Positions 1 to 8,488 of a stretch of DNA of 64,000 nucleotides are shown here, in pieces. A model generated the notes under the pieces. It saw only the letters and a list, made by a program, of their open reading frames with translations, was not told the DNA's origin and did no database searches. Every line of letters begins with the position of its first letter. Position 1 is the first letter of the stretch. Position numbers and translations under genes: made by a program. Origin of the DNA: Synechococcus sp. WH 8101 (GTDB lineage: Bacteria; Cyanobacteriota; Cyanobacteriia; PCC-6307; Cyanobiaceae); NCBI RefSeq assembly GCF_004209775.1, contig NZ_CP035914.1, forward strand, positions 434,001 to 498,000, given 5' to 3'.

Positions 1-1
1 G

Positions 2-286
2 ACGATCGTGCGAGGTGACAGCCACTGTGCCTCCATTGCCGCCGCAAGTGTGTTGGCCAAGCAAGCCCGCGATGGCCTGATTCAACGTCTGGCTTCCCGT
101 TTTCCTGAGTACGGCCTGGAGCGCCATGCCGGCTATGGCACGGCCCAGCATCGCCAAGCGCTGCTGAGCCACGGCCCCACGCCTCTGCATCGCCACACCT
201 TTTTGCGCAAGCTGTTCAGCGCGAGGCCGGATCCCGGCACCAGGCCCGAAAGTCCGCCACCAGCTGCCGACCGACGCGTCCCTTGA
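2..286 (+). CDS. rnhB: Ribonuclease HII, C-terminal part (5' truncated by window)
   Basis: RNase HII cleaves RNA-DNA hybrids and removes misincorporated ribonucleotides. Only the last ~94 residues lie in the window. The conserved C-terminal block is present: [16 protein letters not shown] (catalytic Asp helix), then a Y..Y..(x)HAGYGT..H motif and [11 protein letters not shown]. The gene is open at base 2 and continues left of the window. Its last 71 bases overlap, tail to tail, the 3' end of the DUF1997 gene on the other strand. The tail after the HRHTF motif is basic and proline-rich and looks non-essential. Identification is firm from the motifs; the catalytic N-terminus is not visible. Confidence 0.9.
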   Translation, partial: TIVRGDSHCASIAAASVLAKQARDGLIQRLASRFPEYGLERHAGYGTAQHRQALLSHGPTPLHRHTFLRKLFSARPDPGTRPESPPPAADRRVP

Positions 287-758
287 TCGTGAGCAGGATG
301 CCGTTGAGGATGGATTCGCCGGTGCTTTCCAGCACCTTGCGAGGAATCAAGCGCAGCAAGGGCGGCTGACTCACCTGCACTCCGAGGGTGGCGAGTCCCT
401 GCAGACCGGAGTCGCTGGCTTCCAGCACCGCTTCCAGGCTCAACTGAAAATCATCCACCAGGCCGAGGCCTTCAAGATCGGCCTCGATCGCCCGCATGAT
501 CAGCTGATGGTCGGAATGGATGACCTCCAAGCTCACCACCGGCTTCACCCGCAACTGAAACACCTGCAGGGTGGTGACGGTGTAGCGGTACCGGCCGGGA
601 GACAGCAGGGTCAGCTGCTGAGGATCCAGGAGGGCCTTGACGACCCGGTCCGTTTCCTGGAGGTAGGCCGGCAGTGCCTCCACCTGCTCATAAACAGGAA
701 GATCCAGGTGCTGGCTGGCGCGGAAGGCCAGGGGCATGGGCGGCGTCAGACGCGGCAT
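216..758 (-). CDS. DUF1997 family protein
   Basis: A ~180-residue protein matching the cyanobacterial/plastid DUF1997 family, whose molecular role is not established. Visible features are an N-terminal segment with a hydrophobic core, a middle section rich in beta-type stretches ([25 protein letters not shown]) and a C-terminal helical end with an amphipathic [19 protein letters not shown] segment. No signal peptide or membrane span is seen. The ATG at 758 is used; an in-frame ATG at 737 is an alternative. The start faces pheA with only 30 bases between the two start codons, so the promoters must overlap neighbouring coding sequence. The 3' end overlaps rnhB by 71 bases. Confidence 0.8.
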   Translation of the reverse strand: MPRLTPPMPLAFRASQHLDLPVYEQVEALPAYLQETDRVVKALLDPQQLTLLSPGRYRYTVTTLQVFQLRVKPVVSLEVIHSDHQLIMRAIEADLEGLGLVDDFQLSLEAVLEASDSGLQGLATLGVQVSQPPLLRLIPRKVLESTGESILNGILLTIKGRVGRQLVADFRAWCRDPASR

Positions 759-788
759 GATCCTATCGAGTGTCTGTGGAACGAATCG

Positions 789-1634
789 ATGCCCACCCGC
801 GTGGCTTTTCTCGGGCCGGAAGGGACCTACGGCGAGCGTGCGGCCCGTGCCATGGTCAGCCTGGAAGGCCTGGAGGCGGTGGAGCTGGTTCCCTGCGCTG
901 GCCTGCGGTCGGTCGTGGAGCACGTGGCCGATGGCCGTTGCGGCGCCGCCGTGGTGCCCGTGGAGAATTCCGTGGAGGGCGGGGTGACCGCCAGCCTCGA
1001 TGGTCTCTGGTCCCATCCGGAGCTGTGCATTCGCAGGGCGCTGGTGCTCCCGATCCGTCATGCCCTGCTCAGCAGTGGCCGCTTGGAGCAGATCTCGGAA
1101 GTGCTGTCCCACCCCCAGGCCCTGGCCCAGTGCAGTGGCTGGTTGGCGGAGCATCTGCCCGGTGCCCTGCAGCTGCCCACCAGCTCCACGGCGGAAGCCG
1201 CACGCATGGTGCAAGGCAGCCAGTTTCGAGCGGCGATTGCTAGTCGTTCGCTCGCCACGCCGGGTGCGCTGGAGGTGTTGGCCTATCCGATCAATGACGC
1301 CATCGGCAACTGCACCCGGTTTCTCTGGTTGCAACGTGGCGATCGCTGCCAATCGGGTGACGTGGCCAGCCTGGCCTTCTCACTGCATCGCAACGCGCCT
1401 GGAGCCCTACTGGAGGCCCTGGGCGCTGTGGCGGCGCTGGGCCTGAACATGAGTCGGATCGAATCCCGACCGTCGAAGCGCGAATTAGGTGAATACGTGT
1501 TTTTTGTGGATGTAGAGCTGCCCCCTGAAGACGATGGTCTGCTGCTCAGTGCCCTCACGGAACGGATGTCTCCCTTCTGCGAGCACCTGAGCCAATTCGG
1601 CGCCTATCCGAGCACGGAGTTGGAGCCCGACTGA
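789..1634 (+). CDS. pheA: Prephenate dehydratase
   Basis: Converts prephenate to phenylpyruvate in phenylalanine synthesis. The 281-residue protein opens with MPTRVAFLGPEGTYGE, typical of monofunctional dehydratases. The TRF catalytic motif is seen in NCTRFLWL near residue 180. The C-terminal ACT domain follows, with the phenylalanine-binding ESRP motif (SRIESRPSKRELGEY). No chorismate mutase domain is fused. Upstream in-frame sequence back to 507 does not resemble the family and is antisense to the DUF1997 gene, so the ATG at 789 is preferred. Its 3' end overlaps the methyltransferase gene by 31 bases, tail to tail. A tyrA-like gene, the sister branch to tyrosine, begins at the right end of the window. 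Confidence 0.95.
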   Translation: MPTRVAFLGPEGTYGERAARAMVSLEGLEAVELVPCAGLRSVVEHVADGRCGAAVVPVENSVEGGVTASLDGLWSHPELCIRRALVLPIRHALLSSGRLEQISEVLSHPQALAQCSGWLAEHLPGALQLPTSSTAEAARMVQGSQFRAAIASRSLATPGALEVLAYPINDAIGNCTRFLWLQRGDRCQSGDVASLAFSLHRNAPGALLEALGAVAALGLNMSRIESRPSKRELGEYVFFVDVELPPEDDGLLLSALTERMSPFCEHLSQFGAYPSTELEPD

Positions 1635-2575
1635 TCACGGCGGAACACCCCGAACTGCATCAGCCCTGTGGCGAACGCCCAATGCATCAGGAGGAGTGTT
1701 GGCGTTTCCCTCAAGCCCTGCAGCACAGCTTTGGGGCCGAGGCTGAGCACGGCGCCGGGGCGACGCACCCCCTCCAGGATCGAGTCAATCCAGGAGGGCA
1801 GGGTCGCTGCGGTCCAGTCGGCGCTGACGATGGTACCGCCGTGGTTGTAGGGACTGGCGTTGAGATTGGCGCAGAAGCCCTTAATGCTGGCGAATTCCGG
1901 GTGGGCCCACTGGGTGAGCAGTTGGTGCATCACCTGCCGCTCGAGCCCCGACATTGCGCCGTCAGAGGCATCGCGGCGATTCCAGTCGGCCACGGCGAGA
2001 ACGCCGCCGGGGCGGAGCACGCGCAACAGTTCATCGGCGTAACGCTGTTTGTCGGGCATGTGAGGACCGCCCTCGACGCTCCACACGGCATCAAAGTGGC
2101 CGTCGGCGAGTTGCAGATCGAGGGCATCCATCACCGCAAAGCGGCAACTCAGACCCGTTGGGGTGAGGCTGGTGGCACGGGCCACCTGAGCGGGACTGAT
2201 GCTGATTCCCAGAACATCAAAGCCGTACTCACGCGCCAGGATCCTGGCGCTGCCGCCAATGCCGCAGCCCACATCGAGGAGGCGCGAGCCGGGGGGCAGC
2301 TGATCGAGACCACTCCAGTGCACGAGGGCATGCACGAAATCAGCCTTGGCGGCTCGGAAGTCTCGCCGCCGAGGCGGCTCGCCGTAGTGCCCGAGGTGCA
2401 CGTGTTCGCCCCAGAGCTGCTCGAGCAAGCGATCGTCGGTCCAGGCGTCATAAGCCGCAGCAACACTGGCGCTGGAGTGATAGGCGCGATTGCGGCGACT
2501 CCAGATGGCAAGGCCCACGGCAGCGGCGGCCGTGGGTATGCCAAGGGCCAGCGCGATGCTGGTGGCGTTCAGCAT
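1604..2575 (-). CDS. MPBQ/MSBQ-type methyltransferase (tocopherol/plastoquinone pathway)
   Basis: A 323-residue SAM-dependent methyltransferase. Residues ~1-25 form one hydrophobic N-terminal membrane anchor. Motif I is LLDVGCGIGGSARIL, followed by a WSVEGGPHMPDK segment and a C-terminal hydrophobic stretch. Architecture and motifs (YDAWTDDRLLEQLWGEHVHLGHYG) agree closely with Synechocystis Sll0418, which methylates 2-methyl-6-phytyl- and solanesyl-benzoquinol; that substrate assignment is inferred from recalled similarity. The start overlaps the stop of the upstream LON-domain gene by 7 bases (ATGCTGA), implying translational coupling. A gamma-tocopherol methyltransferase-like role is the main alternative. 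Confidence 0.85.
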   Translation of the reverse strand: MLNATSIALALGIPTAAAAVGLAIWSRRNRAYHSSASVAAAYDAWTDDRLLEQLWGEHVHLGHYGEPPRRRDFRAAKADFVHALVHWSGLDQLPPGSRLLDVGCGIGGSARILAREYGFDVLGISISPAQVARATSLTPTGLSCRFAVMDALDLQLADGHFDAVWSVEGGPHMPDKQRYADELLRVLRPGGVLAVADWNRRDASDGAMSGLERQVMHQLLTQWAHPEFASIKGFCANLNASPYNHGGTIVSADWTAATLPSWIDSILEGVRRPGAVLSLGPKAVLQGLRETPTLLLMHWAFATGLMQFGVFRRDQSGSNSVLG

Positions 2576-3225
2576 CCCTCTGAATTCGCCAATGTGTCGC
2601 GGAGCACTGTCCGCGCCGCCAACTGGCGACGTGTTTCATCGAGCATGGCGAACTCCTGTTCCAGGCGCTCCCGGGTGCTGGTGAGTTCCAGCAACTCCTG
2701 TTGTTGATCTGCCACGGGACCTCCCAGGTGGGCGCCGATCCAGAACGACAGTTCCCGAGGCAGATCGGGCAGGTCATCGGGAAGGCTGGCGGGTGATCCG
2801 GTCAGTTTCCCGGTCAGTTCCACCACATCCCTGAGGGCGTGATCGACGGAGCGAGTGAGTGATTCGAGGTCGGACTCGGCCGTGACTGGCTCGTCCTCGA
2901 TCCATGTCACCATTGCCGTGCGGAAGGGGGTCTCGCGCACCACATCCAGCACGCGGAAACGCTGTTGGCCCAGGGTCACGATGTTGCTGCGACCGTCCTC
3001 GGCAGTTTGATGCTGCAAAACCTCAGCACAGCACCCCACCGCAGCCATCGCTTGATTCTGTGGATCCCAGCGCACAACGCCAAAACGGCGATCATCTTCG
3101 AGCACACTCTTGAGCATCATCCGATAGCGCGACTCGAAGATATGGAGTGGCAGCACCTCACGCGGAAAGAGAACGACATCCGGCAGAGGGAACAGCGGTA
3201 ACTCTCTGACGGACAGGTCAGCCAC
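2569..3225 (-). CDS. LON substrate-binding (N-terminal) domain protein
   Basis: A 218-residue stand-alone LON N-terminal domain with no ATPase or protease domain. It begins with the family signature LPLFPLPDVVLFPREVLPLHIFE and FESRYRMM, and continues with a second helical half (residues ~120-200) ending in a coiled-coil-like stretch rich in Glu, Arg and Leu. In bacteria such proteins are thought to bind unfolded or substrate proteins; the exact role is unknown. Translation appears to start at GTG 3225, since no ATG precedes the conserved region. It lies 56 bases downstream of rpsJ on the same strand, with no obvious terminator between them, and overlaps the methyltransferase start. Confidence 0.85.
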   Translation of the reverse strand: MADLSVRELPLFPLPDVVLFPREVLPLHIFESRYRMMLKSVLEDDRRFGVVRWDPQNQAMAAVGCCAEVLQHQTAEDGRSNIVTLGQQRFRVLDVVRETPFRTAMVTWIEDEPVTAESDLESLTRSVDHALRDVVELTGKLTGSPASLPDDLPDLPRELSFWIGAHLGGPVADQQQELLELTSTRERLEQEFAMLDETRRQLAARTVLRDTLANSEGC

Positions 3226-3281
3226 GCAGTTTCATTGCAATCACAGCAATCCTAGGCAGCTGACCCGGAGGACGGGGAGGC

Positions 3282-3602
3282 TCAGAGCTTCACTTCAATG
3301 TCGACACCACTGGGAAGATCCAGTTTCATCAGGGCGTCAATCGTCTTCGCCGAGGGGCTGTAGATGTCGATGATCCGGCGGTGGGTGCGGGTCTCGAAAT
3401 GTTCGCGGGAATCCTTGTCCACATGGGGTGAACGCAGCACGCAATAGATCTTGCGTTTTGTGGGGAGGGGAATGGGGCCGATGGCGGTCGCCGCCGTGTT
3501 GTCGGCCGTTTCAATGATTTTGTCGCAGGAGAGATCCAGCATGCGGCGATCAAACGCCTTCAGGCGGATGCGAATCTTCTGCTGAGCAATGGCAGTGGAC
3601 AT
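3282..3602 (-). CDS. rpsJ: 30S ribosomal protein S10
   Basis: S10 (106 residues) is a small-subunit protein also used as NusE in antitermination. The sequence contains the usual core [14 protein letters not shown], the [30 protein letters not shown] loop region and the terminus [13 protein letters not shown]. It is the last gene of the str cluster rather than the first gene of the S10 operon, as is usual in cyanobacteria. A perfect-stem inverted repeat (3674-3703) separates it from tufA, so S10 output may be uncoupled from EF-Tu. Confidence 0.98.
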   Translation of the reverse strand: MSTAIAQQKIRIRLKAFDRRMLDLSCDKIIETADNTAATAIGPIPLPTKRKIYCVLRSPHVDKDSREHFETRTHRRIIDIYSPSAKTIDALMKLDLPSGVDIEVKL

Positions 3603-3673
3603 GGAAAGCGAAGGAGAGGAGCCCGCCGGTGGCGGAAGCTGTGAATTGTCGAGGTTCGTCTTGAAAACTGTAG

Positions 3674-3703
3674 GGGATGGCCCTGCCTAGGCAGGACCAT
3701 CCC
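3674..3703 (-). terminator. Inverted repeat between tufA and rpsJ (possible attenuator or weak terminator)
   Basis: GGGATGG-C-CCTGCC-TA-GGCAGG-A-CCATCCC forms a 13-pair stem with one internal C/A mismatch and essentially a two-base tip. It lies 20 bases beyond the tufA stop codon. On the transcribed strand a short T run (AGTTTTC) follows after about 7 bases, so it is a weak rather than classical intrinsic terminator. It could equally be an RNA processing or stabilising element between tufA and rpsJ. Confidence 0.5.
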
Positions 3704-3723
3704 TGAGACTCATCGCCGTGCGA

Positions 3724-4923
3724 TCACTCGATGATCTTGGACACCACGCCAGCACCGATGGTGCGGCCACCTTCGCGGATAGCGAAGCGCATGCCCTGCT
3801 CAATGGCGACGGGGCAGATCAGTTCGCCGGTCATCTTGATGCGGTCACCGGGCATCACCATTTCCACATCGCTGCCATCGTCAGCGGTGAAGGCGGTGAT
3901 CTGACCGGTCACATCCGTGGTGCGGATGTAGAACTGCGGGCGGTAACCAGCGAAGAAGGGGGTGTGACGACCACCTTCTTCCTTCTTGAGCACATACACC
4001 TCACCCTCGAACTTGGTGTGGGGGGTGATGGAGCCAGGCTTCACGAGCACCATGCCGCGCTCGATGTCTTCTTTCTGAATGCCGCGGAGCAGCAGACCGA
4101 CGTTGTCGCCAGCCATGCCCTCATCGAGCAGCTTGCGGAACATCTCCACACCGGTGACGGTGGTTTTGCGGGTGTCCTTGATGCCGACGATTTCGATTTC
4201 CTCGCCCACCTTGACCTTTCCGCGCTCGATCCGGCCGGTGGCCACGGTGCCGCGACCGGTGATGGAGAACACGTCTTCCACGGCCATCAGGAAGGGCTTG
4301 TCAATCTCCCTCTCAGGCTCGGGGATGTTTTCGTCAACGGCCTTCATCAGCTCGTCGATCTTCGCTTCCCACTCGGCGTCGCCTTCGAGGGCTTTCAGGC
4401 CAGAGACCTGCACGACGGGGATGTCATCGCCGGGGAAGTCGTAGCTGGAGAGAAGTTCGCGGATTTCCAGTTCCACCAGTTCGATGATCTCCTCATCGTC
4501 GACCATGTCGCACTTGTTCAGTGCCACGACCAGGGCGGGCACCCCGACCTGCTTGGCCAGGAGGATGTGCTCCTTGGTCTGAGCCATCGGGCCATCGGTG
4601 GCGGCGCACACGAGGATGGCGCCATCCATCTGGGCGGCACCGGTGATCATGTTCTTCACGTAGTCCGCGTGACCAGGGCAGTCCACGTGGGCATAGTGAC
4701 GGGTGTCCGTCTCGTACTCAACGTGTGCCGTGTTGATGGTGATGCCACGCTCGCGCTCCTCGGGAGCACCATCGATGTCGGCATAGTCCTGTTTCTTGGC
4801 CATGCCCTTCTTGGCGAGCACGTTGGTGATCGCAGCGGTGAGGGTGGTTTTGCCATGGTCAACGTGGCCGATGGTGCCGATGTTGACGTGGGGCTTGTTC
4901 CTTTCGAACTTCTCGCGAGCCAT
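3724..4923 (-). CDS. tufA: Elongation factor Tu
   Basis: EF-Tu delivers aminoacyl-tRNA to the ribosome. The 399-residue protein is full length. G1 is GHVDHGKTT (residue ~18), the switch region contains [14 protein letters not shown]3 is DCPGHADY and G4 is NKCDM. Domains 2 and 3 follow, ending [14 protein letters not shown]. It lies 42 bases downstream of fusA. Only one tuf gene is visible in this window. A long open frame antisense to it is a codon-bias shadow. Confidence 0.99.
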   Translation of the reverse strand: MAREKFERNKPHVNIGTIGHVDHGKTTLTAAITNVLAKKGMAKKQDYADIDGAPEERERGITINTAHVEYETDTRHYAHVDCPGHADYVKNMITGAAQMDGAILVCAATDGPMAQTKEHILLAKQVGVPALVVALNKCDMVDDEEIIELVELEIRELLSSYDFPGDDIPVVQVSGLKALEGDAEWEAKIDELMKAVDENIPEPEREIDKPFLMAVEDVFSITGRGTVATGRIERGKVKVGEEIEIVGIKDTRKTTVTGVEMFRKLLDEGMAGDNVGLLLRGIQKEDIERGMVLVKPGSITPHTKFEGEVYVLKKEEGGRHTPFFAGYRPQFYIRTTDVTGQITAFTADDGSDVEMVMPGDRIKMTGELICPVAIEQGMRFAIREGGRTIGAGVVSKIIE

Positions 4924-4965
4924 TGTGGTTAAAGAATCGGGGGTGGAATTAGGGTTGGGTAGAGA

Positions 4966-7041
4966 TCAGGAATTGCCCTGATTCTTGGAGATGATGGCTT
5001 CAGCGACGTTGCGAGGAACATCCTCGTAGTGGCTGAATTCCATCGAGAAGATACCCCGACCCTGAGTCATGGATCGGAGTTCCGTGGCGTAGCCGAACAT
5101 TTCGGCCAAGGGCACCTTGGCCGAGACCTTTGACGTGCCATCGTCAATGGCCTGACCTTCAACCTGTCCCCGTCGGGATGACAGGTCGCCGATGATCGAG
5201 CCGAGGAAATCCTCGGGGATCTCGACCTCGACCTTCATCATCGGTTCAAGCAGCACGGGATTGCACTTCTTAACCGCATCTTTGAAGGCCATGGAGCCGG
5301 CAATTTTGAATGCCATTTCCGACGAGTCCACATCGTGGTAAGACCCGTCCACCATGGTGACTTTGACGTCGATCATGGGGAATCCAGCGATGACGCCGGA
5401 TTCGCAGGTTTCCTTCATGCCCATTTCTGAGGGCTTGATGAATTCCTTGGGGACGACACCGCCAACAATTTTGTTGACGAATTCAAAGCCAGACTCGGGT
5501 TCGCCGGGCTCCATTTCGATCACGACGTGGCCGTACTGACCCTTGCCACCGGTCTGGCGGGAGAACTTGCCCTCGCCCCGTGCTGAGGCGCGAATCGTTT
5601 CGCGGTACGACACCTGCGGTGCGCCGATGTTGGCTTCCACCTTGAATTCCCGCAGCATGCGATCCACAAGGATTTCCAGGTGAAGTTCGCCCATGCCGGC
5701 AATCACGGTCTGGCCGGTTTCAGCGTCGGTGTTAACGCGGAAGGTGGGATCTTCTTCGGCGAGGGCAACCAAGGCCTTCGAAAGCTTCTCCATGTCGCCC
5801 TTGGTTTTGGGTTCCACGGCCACCGAGATCACCGGCTCGGGCACGAAGAGGGTCTCGAGAACGATGGGATCTTCCGGTGAACAGAGGGTGTCACCGGTGG
5901 TGGTGGCTTTCAAGCCCAGAACAGCTCCGAGGTCACCGGCGCGCAGTTCATCCACCTCTTCCCGGTCGTCTGCCTTCAGCACCACCAGACGGGAGATGCG
6001 TTCCTTTTCCCCTTTGGTGGAATTGAGCACATAGCTGCCTTTCTCCAACACGCCGGAATACATCCGCACGAAGGTGAGCTTGCCGTAGGGATCGGCCATC
6101 ACCTTGAACGCCAGGGCACTGAATGGAGCCTTGTCGTCGGAAGGACGCACCGCTTCTTTGCCGTCGGGCAGAACGCCCTGGATGGGGGGCACATCCACGG
6201 GGGCGGGCAGGTAATCGACGACGGCGTCGAGCACCAGCTGCACACCTTTGTTCTTGAAGGCGGAGCCACAGAGCATGGGCACCAGCCCGTGCTTCAGGAC
6301 ACCGATTCGGATTCCGTTCTTGAGTTCCTCGTCGCTGAGTTCACCCGTTTCCAGGAACTTCTCGATCAAGACTTCGTCGGTTTCCGCCACCGCTTCCATC
6401 AAGGTGTTGCGCCACTCCGCAACTTCATCGGCCATATCTGCGGGGACATCAGTGATTTCGATGTCTTTCCCTAAATCATCTTTGTAGATGTAGGCCTTGT
6501 TGGCGACGAGGTCGATGATGCCACTGAGATCCCCTTCCGCACCGATCGGAAGCTGGATCGGAACCGCATTCGCTTTGAGGCGATCCTTGATCTGACCATG
6601 CACCTTGAGGAAATCGGCGCCGGTGCGGTCCATCTTGTTGACGAACACCATGCGGGGCACGGAGTAGCGATCGGCCTGGCGCCAGACGGTTTCCGACTGG
6701 GGCTGTACGCCACCCACAGCGCAGAACACAGCGATCACGCCATCGAGAACACGCATGGAACGCTCCACCTCGATGGTGAAGTCCACGTGTCCAGGAGTAT
6801 CAATGATATTGATCCTGTGATCTTTCCAACTGGTGGAGATGGCGGCCGCCGTGATGGTGATCCCGCGTTCGCGCTCCTGGGCCATCCAGTCGGTGACGGC
6901 GGCGCCATCGTGCACCTCACCAATCTTGTGCACCACCCCGGAATAGAACAGAATTCGTTCGGTGGTGGTGGTTTTGCCGGCGTCGATATGGGCGGCAATA
7001 CCGATATTTCTGACGCGTTCCAGGGGAAAGGCGCGAGCCAC
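4966..7041 (-). CDS. fusA: Elongation factor G
   Basis: EF-G drives translocation and, with RRF, ribosome recycling. The 691-residue protein has the full five-domain layout: G1 [13 protein letters not shown], the RGITI switch I motif, [18 protein letters not shown], then domains II-V. The start appears to be GTG at 7041 ([18 protein letters not shown]). It lies 87 bases downstream of rpsG and 42 bases upstream of tufA in the leftward str operon. No gene fits between rpsG and fusA. Confidence 0.98.
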   Translation of the reverse strand: MARAFPLERVRNIGIAAHIDAGKTTTTERILFYSGVVHKIGEVHDGAAVTDWMAQERERGITITAAAISTSWKDHRINIIDTPGHVDFTIEVERSMRVLDGVIAVFCAVGGVQPQSETVWRQADRYSVPRMVFVNKMDRTGADFLKVHGQIKDRLKANAVPIQLPIGAEGDLSGIIDLVANKAYIYKDDLGKDIEITDVPADMADEVAEWRNTLMEAVAETDEVLIEKFLETGELSDEELKNGIRIGVLKHGLVPMLCGSAFKNKGVQLVLDAVVDYLPAPVDVPPIQGVLPDGKEAVRPSDDKAPFSALAFKVMADPYGKLTFVRMYSGVLEKGSYVLNSTKGEKERISRLVVLKADDREEVDELRAGDLGAVLGLKATTTGDTLCSPEDPIVLETLFVPEPVISVAVEPKTKGDMEKLSKALVALAEEDPTFRVNTDAETGQTVIAGMGELHLEILVDRMLREFKVEANIGAPQVSYRETIRASARGEGKFSRQTGGKGQYGHVVIEMEPGEPESGFEFVNKIVGGVVPKEFIKPSEMGMKETCESGVIAGFPMIDVKVTMVDGSYHDVDSSEMAFKIAGSMAFKDAVKKCNPVLLEPMMKVEVEIPEDFLGSIIGDLSSRRGQVEGQAIDDGTSKVSAKVPLAEMFGYATELRSMTQGRGIFSMEFSHYEDVPRNVAEAIISKNQGNS

Positions 7042-7128
7042 AGGATACTCCGGGGTGGGGCGTTAAAAGGCGGGTGAGACTCTACAGGTCCGCCCTGAAC
7101 AGACGAGAGCTGGCAGGGCGACGCTGAG

Positions 7129-7599
7129 TCAGTAGCGGTAGTGGGCGAAGGCTTTGTTGGCTTCAGCCATTTTGTGGGTCTCTTCCCGCTTGCGAACGGC
7201 GTTGCCCGACTCATTTGCCGCATCCATCAGCTCACCAGCCAGCTTCTGGGCCATGCTGCGGCCGTTGCGGGAGCGGGAGAAATTGACCAGCCAGCGCAGG
7301 GCCATGGCGGTGCCTCGCTCCTGGCGCACTTCCATCGGCACCTGGTAGGTGGCGCCACCGACGCGGCGGGCGCGGACTTCCACCAAAGGGGTGGCGTTCT
7401 TCACCGCGGTTTCGAACAGCTCGAGGGGATCGCCGCCGGTGCGCTCTCCGATCAGGCCGAAGGCGTCGGACAGGATCCGCTGGGCCGTCGACTTTTTGCC
7501 GTGCTTCATCAGGCGGGCCACCATCATCGTGGCCAGGCGGCTGTTGAACTGGGGATCGGGAAGGATCGGGCGCTTTTCGGCAGCGTTGCGGCGGGACAT
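7129..7599 (-). CDS. rpsG: 30S ribosomal protein S7
   Basis: S7 (156 residues) nucleates assembly of the 30S head and contacts tRNA in the E site. The sequence opens [15 protein letters not shown] and contains the family signature [19 protein letters not shown], plus [24 protein letters not shown]. It is the second gene of the str operon, 83 bases downstream of rpsL. In enterobacteria S7 represses this operon; no specific binding site can be claimed here. Confidence 0.98.
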   Translation of the reverse strand: MSRRNAAEKRPILPDPQFNSRLATMMVARLMKHGKKSTAQRILSDAFGLIGERTGGDPLELFETAVKNATPLVEVRARRVGGATYQVPMEVRQERGTAMALRWLVNFSRSRNGRSMAQKLAGELMDAANESGNAVRKREETHKMAEANKAFAHYRY

Positions 7600-7682
7600 G
7601 AACCGTTAAGGATGAGGAGGGGATGGACGGGAAATACGAGAACGCGACAGCAGATCAACGGGCTTGCGTGAGGCCCGACTGA

Positions 7683-8057
7683 TCACTCCTTCGGAGTCTT
7701 GGCGCCGTACTTGGAGCGCGATTGACGGCGGTCCTTCACACCGGCCGTATCAAGCGTTCCACGGATGATGTGATAACGAACGCCAGGCAGATCCTTCACA
7801 CGACCGCCGCGGATCAGCACCACGGAGTGTTCCTGCAGGTTGTGACCGATGCCGCCGATGTAAGCCGTGACTTCGAAGCCGGAGGTCAGGCGCACACGGG
7901 CCACTTTGCGCAGTGCCGAATTGGGCTTTTTCGGCGTGGAGGTATAGACGCGTGTGCAGACACCACGACGCTCAGGACAGGCCCGAAGGGCCGGCGATTT
8001 GGTCTTCGCCTTGAGGCTCTGACGCTCGTGACGGATCAGTTGTTGGATGGTTGGCAT
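7683..8057 (-). CDS. rpsL: 30S ribosomal protein S12
   Basis: S12 (124 residues) is part of the decoding centre. [13 protein letters not shown] is the canonical start; a longer in-frame reading from 8099 adds 14 residues with no family support. The [10 protein letters not shown] loop carries the wild-type Lys linked to streptomycin sensitivity, and the [24 protein letters not shown] segment is intact. It is the first gene of the str operon. A perfect 8-bp hairpin ends 4 bases before the start codon and no clear Shine-Dalgarno is visible. Confidence 0.97.
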   Translation of the reverse strand: MPTIQQLIRHERQSLKAKTKSPALRACPERRGVCTRVYTSTPKKPNSALRKVARVRLTSGFEVTAYIGGIGHNLQEHSVVLIRGGRVKDLPGVRYHIIRGTLDTAGVKDRRQSRSKYGAKTPKE

Positions 8058-8061
8058 CGAC

Positions 8062-8088
8062 GGTCGGGTTGCGGCCGGAGACCCGACC
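8062..8088 (-). promoter_or_regulatory. Hairpin immediately upstream of the rpsL start codon
   Basis: GGTCGGGT (8062-8069) and ACCCGACC (8081-8088) are perfect complements separated by an 11-base loop. In the leftward transcript the stem ends 4 bases before the rpsL ATG at 8057, where a ribosome binding site would normally lie. It may control translation of S12 or the whole str operon, or be part of an overlooked coding extension. The structure is visible directly; the function is inference. Confidence 0.45.
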
Positions 8089-8132
8089 TGATTCGACAAT
8101 CCACAACCATACCGGGTCGCCTGACCCGCGTT

Positions 8133-8459
8133 TCAGAGCCGGGTGAAGGCACTACCGCAGGGGCAGCAACGGATGCCGCTGCGGGCGGTCACCAGGAAGC
8201 CGCCGCCACTGAGGTCGCCGCGATAATCCAGGCACAGCCCTTCCAACGCTTGGGCCTGGCTGCTGGGCGCGTGCAGGGTGATGCCGTCCGCCCGGGCAAT
8301 CGGCTGTCCTCCCATCGGTCCCGGTTGCAGGCGGATCACATGCTCTTCACAACTGCCGCTCACCAGGTCGAGGTGCATCTGGCCGGGGGTGCCGGCCGCT
8401 GCGGCCTGACGACCCAGCTCTGCAGCGGCGGCAGGGGTGATCAGCAGGTTGGCACCCAT
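8133..8459 (-). CDS. A-type Fe-S cluster carrier-like protein (IscA/HesB family)
   Basis: A 108-residue protein with the overall pattern of A-type carriers, which accept and deliver Fe-S clusters. It begins LLITPAAAAELGRQA. The three ligand cysteines appear at C37 (SGSCEEHV) and C99/C101 (IRCCPCGSAF), the expected spacing. The middle is divergent from standard IscA/SufA, and an extra cysteine (C98) adjoins the C-terminal pair. It lies 75 bases downstream of the rpsL start region on the same strand but is transcribed away from it. A specialised cyanobacterial carrier is likely; the target is unknown. Confidence 0.75.
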   Translation of the reverse strand: MGANLLITPAAAAELGRQAAAAGTPGQMHLDLVSGSCEEHVIRLQPGPMGGQPIARADGITLHAPSSQAQALEGLCLDYRGDLSGGGFLVTARSGIRCCPCGSAFTRL

Positions 8460-8488
8460 GGAATCGTCAACTCAGTTCGCGGTTTTCA

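Noticed and set aside
507-788. Upstream extension of pheA
   Set aside because: No likeness to prephenate dehydratase and it is antisense to the DUF1997 gene; MPTRVAFLGPEG is the family start.
1682-2707. 341-codon open frame antisense to the methyltransferase and LON genes
   Set aside because: Spans two real genes and their overlap; no start context or family match.
3718-4932. A 404-codon open frame on the plus strand, antisense to tufA
   Set aside because: It mirrors the codon pattern of EF-Tu (His/Val/Asp-rich shadow) and resembles no protein family; EF-Tu on the other strand is certain.
8058-8099. 14-residue N-terminal extension of S12
   Set aside because: S12 proteins start MPTIQQL; the extension covers a perfect hairpin and lacks conservation.
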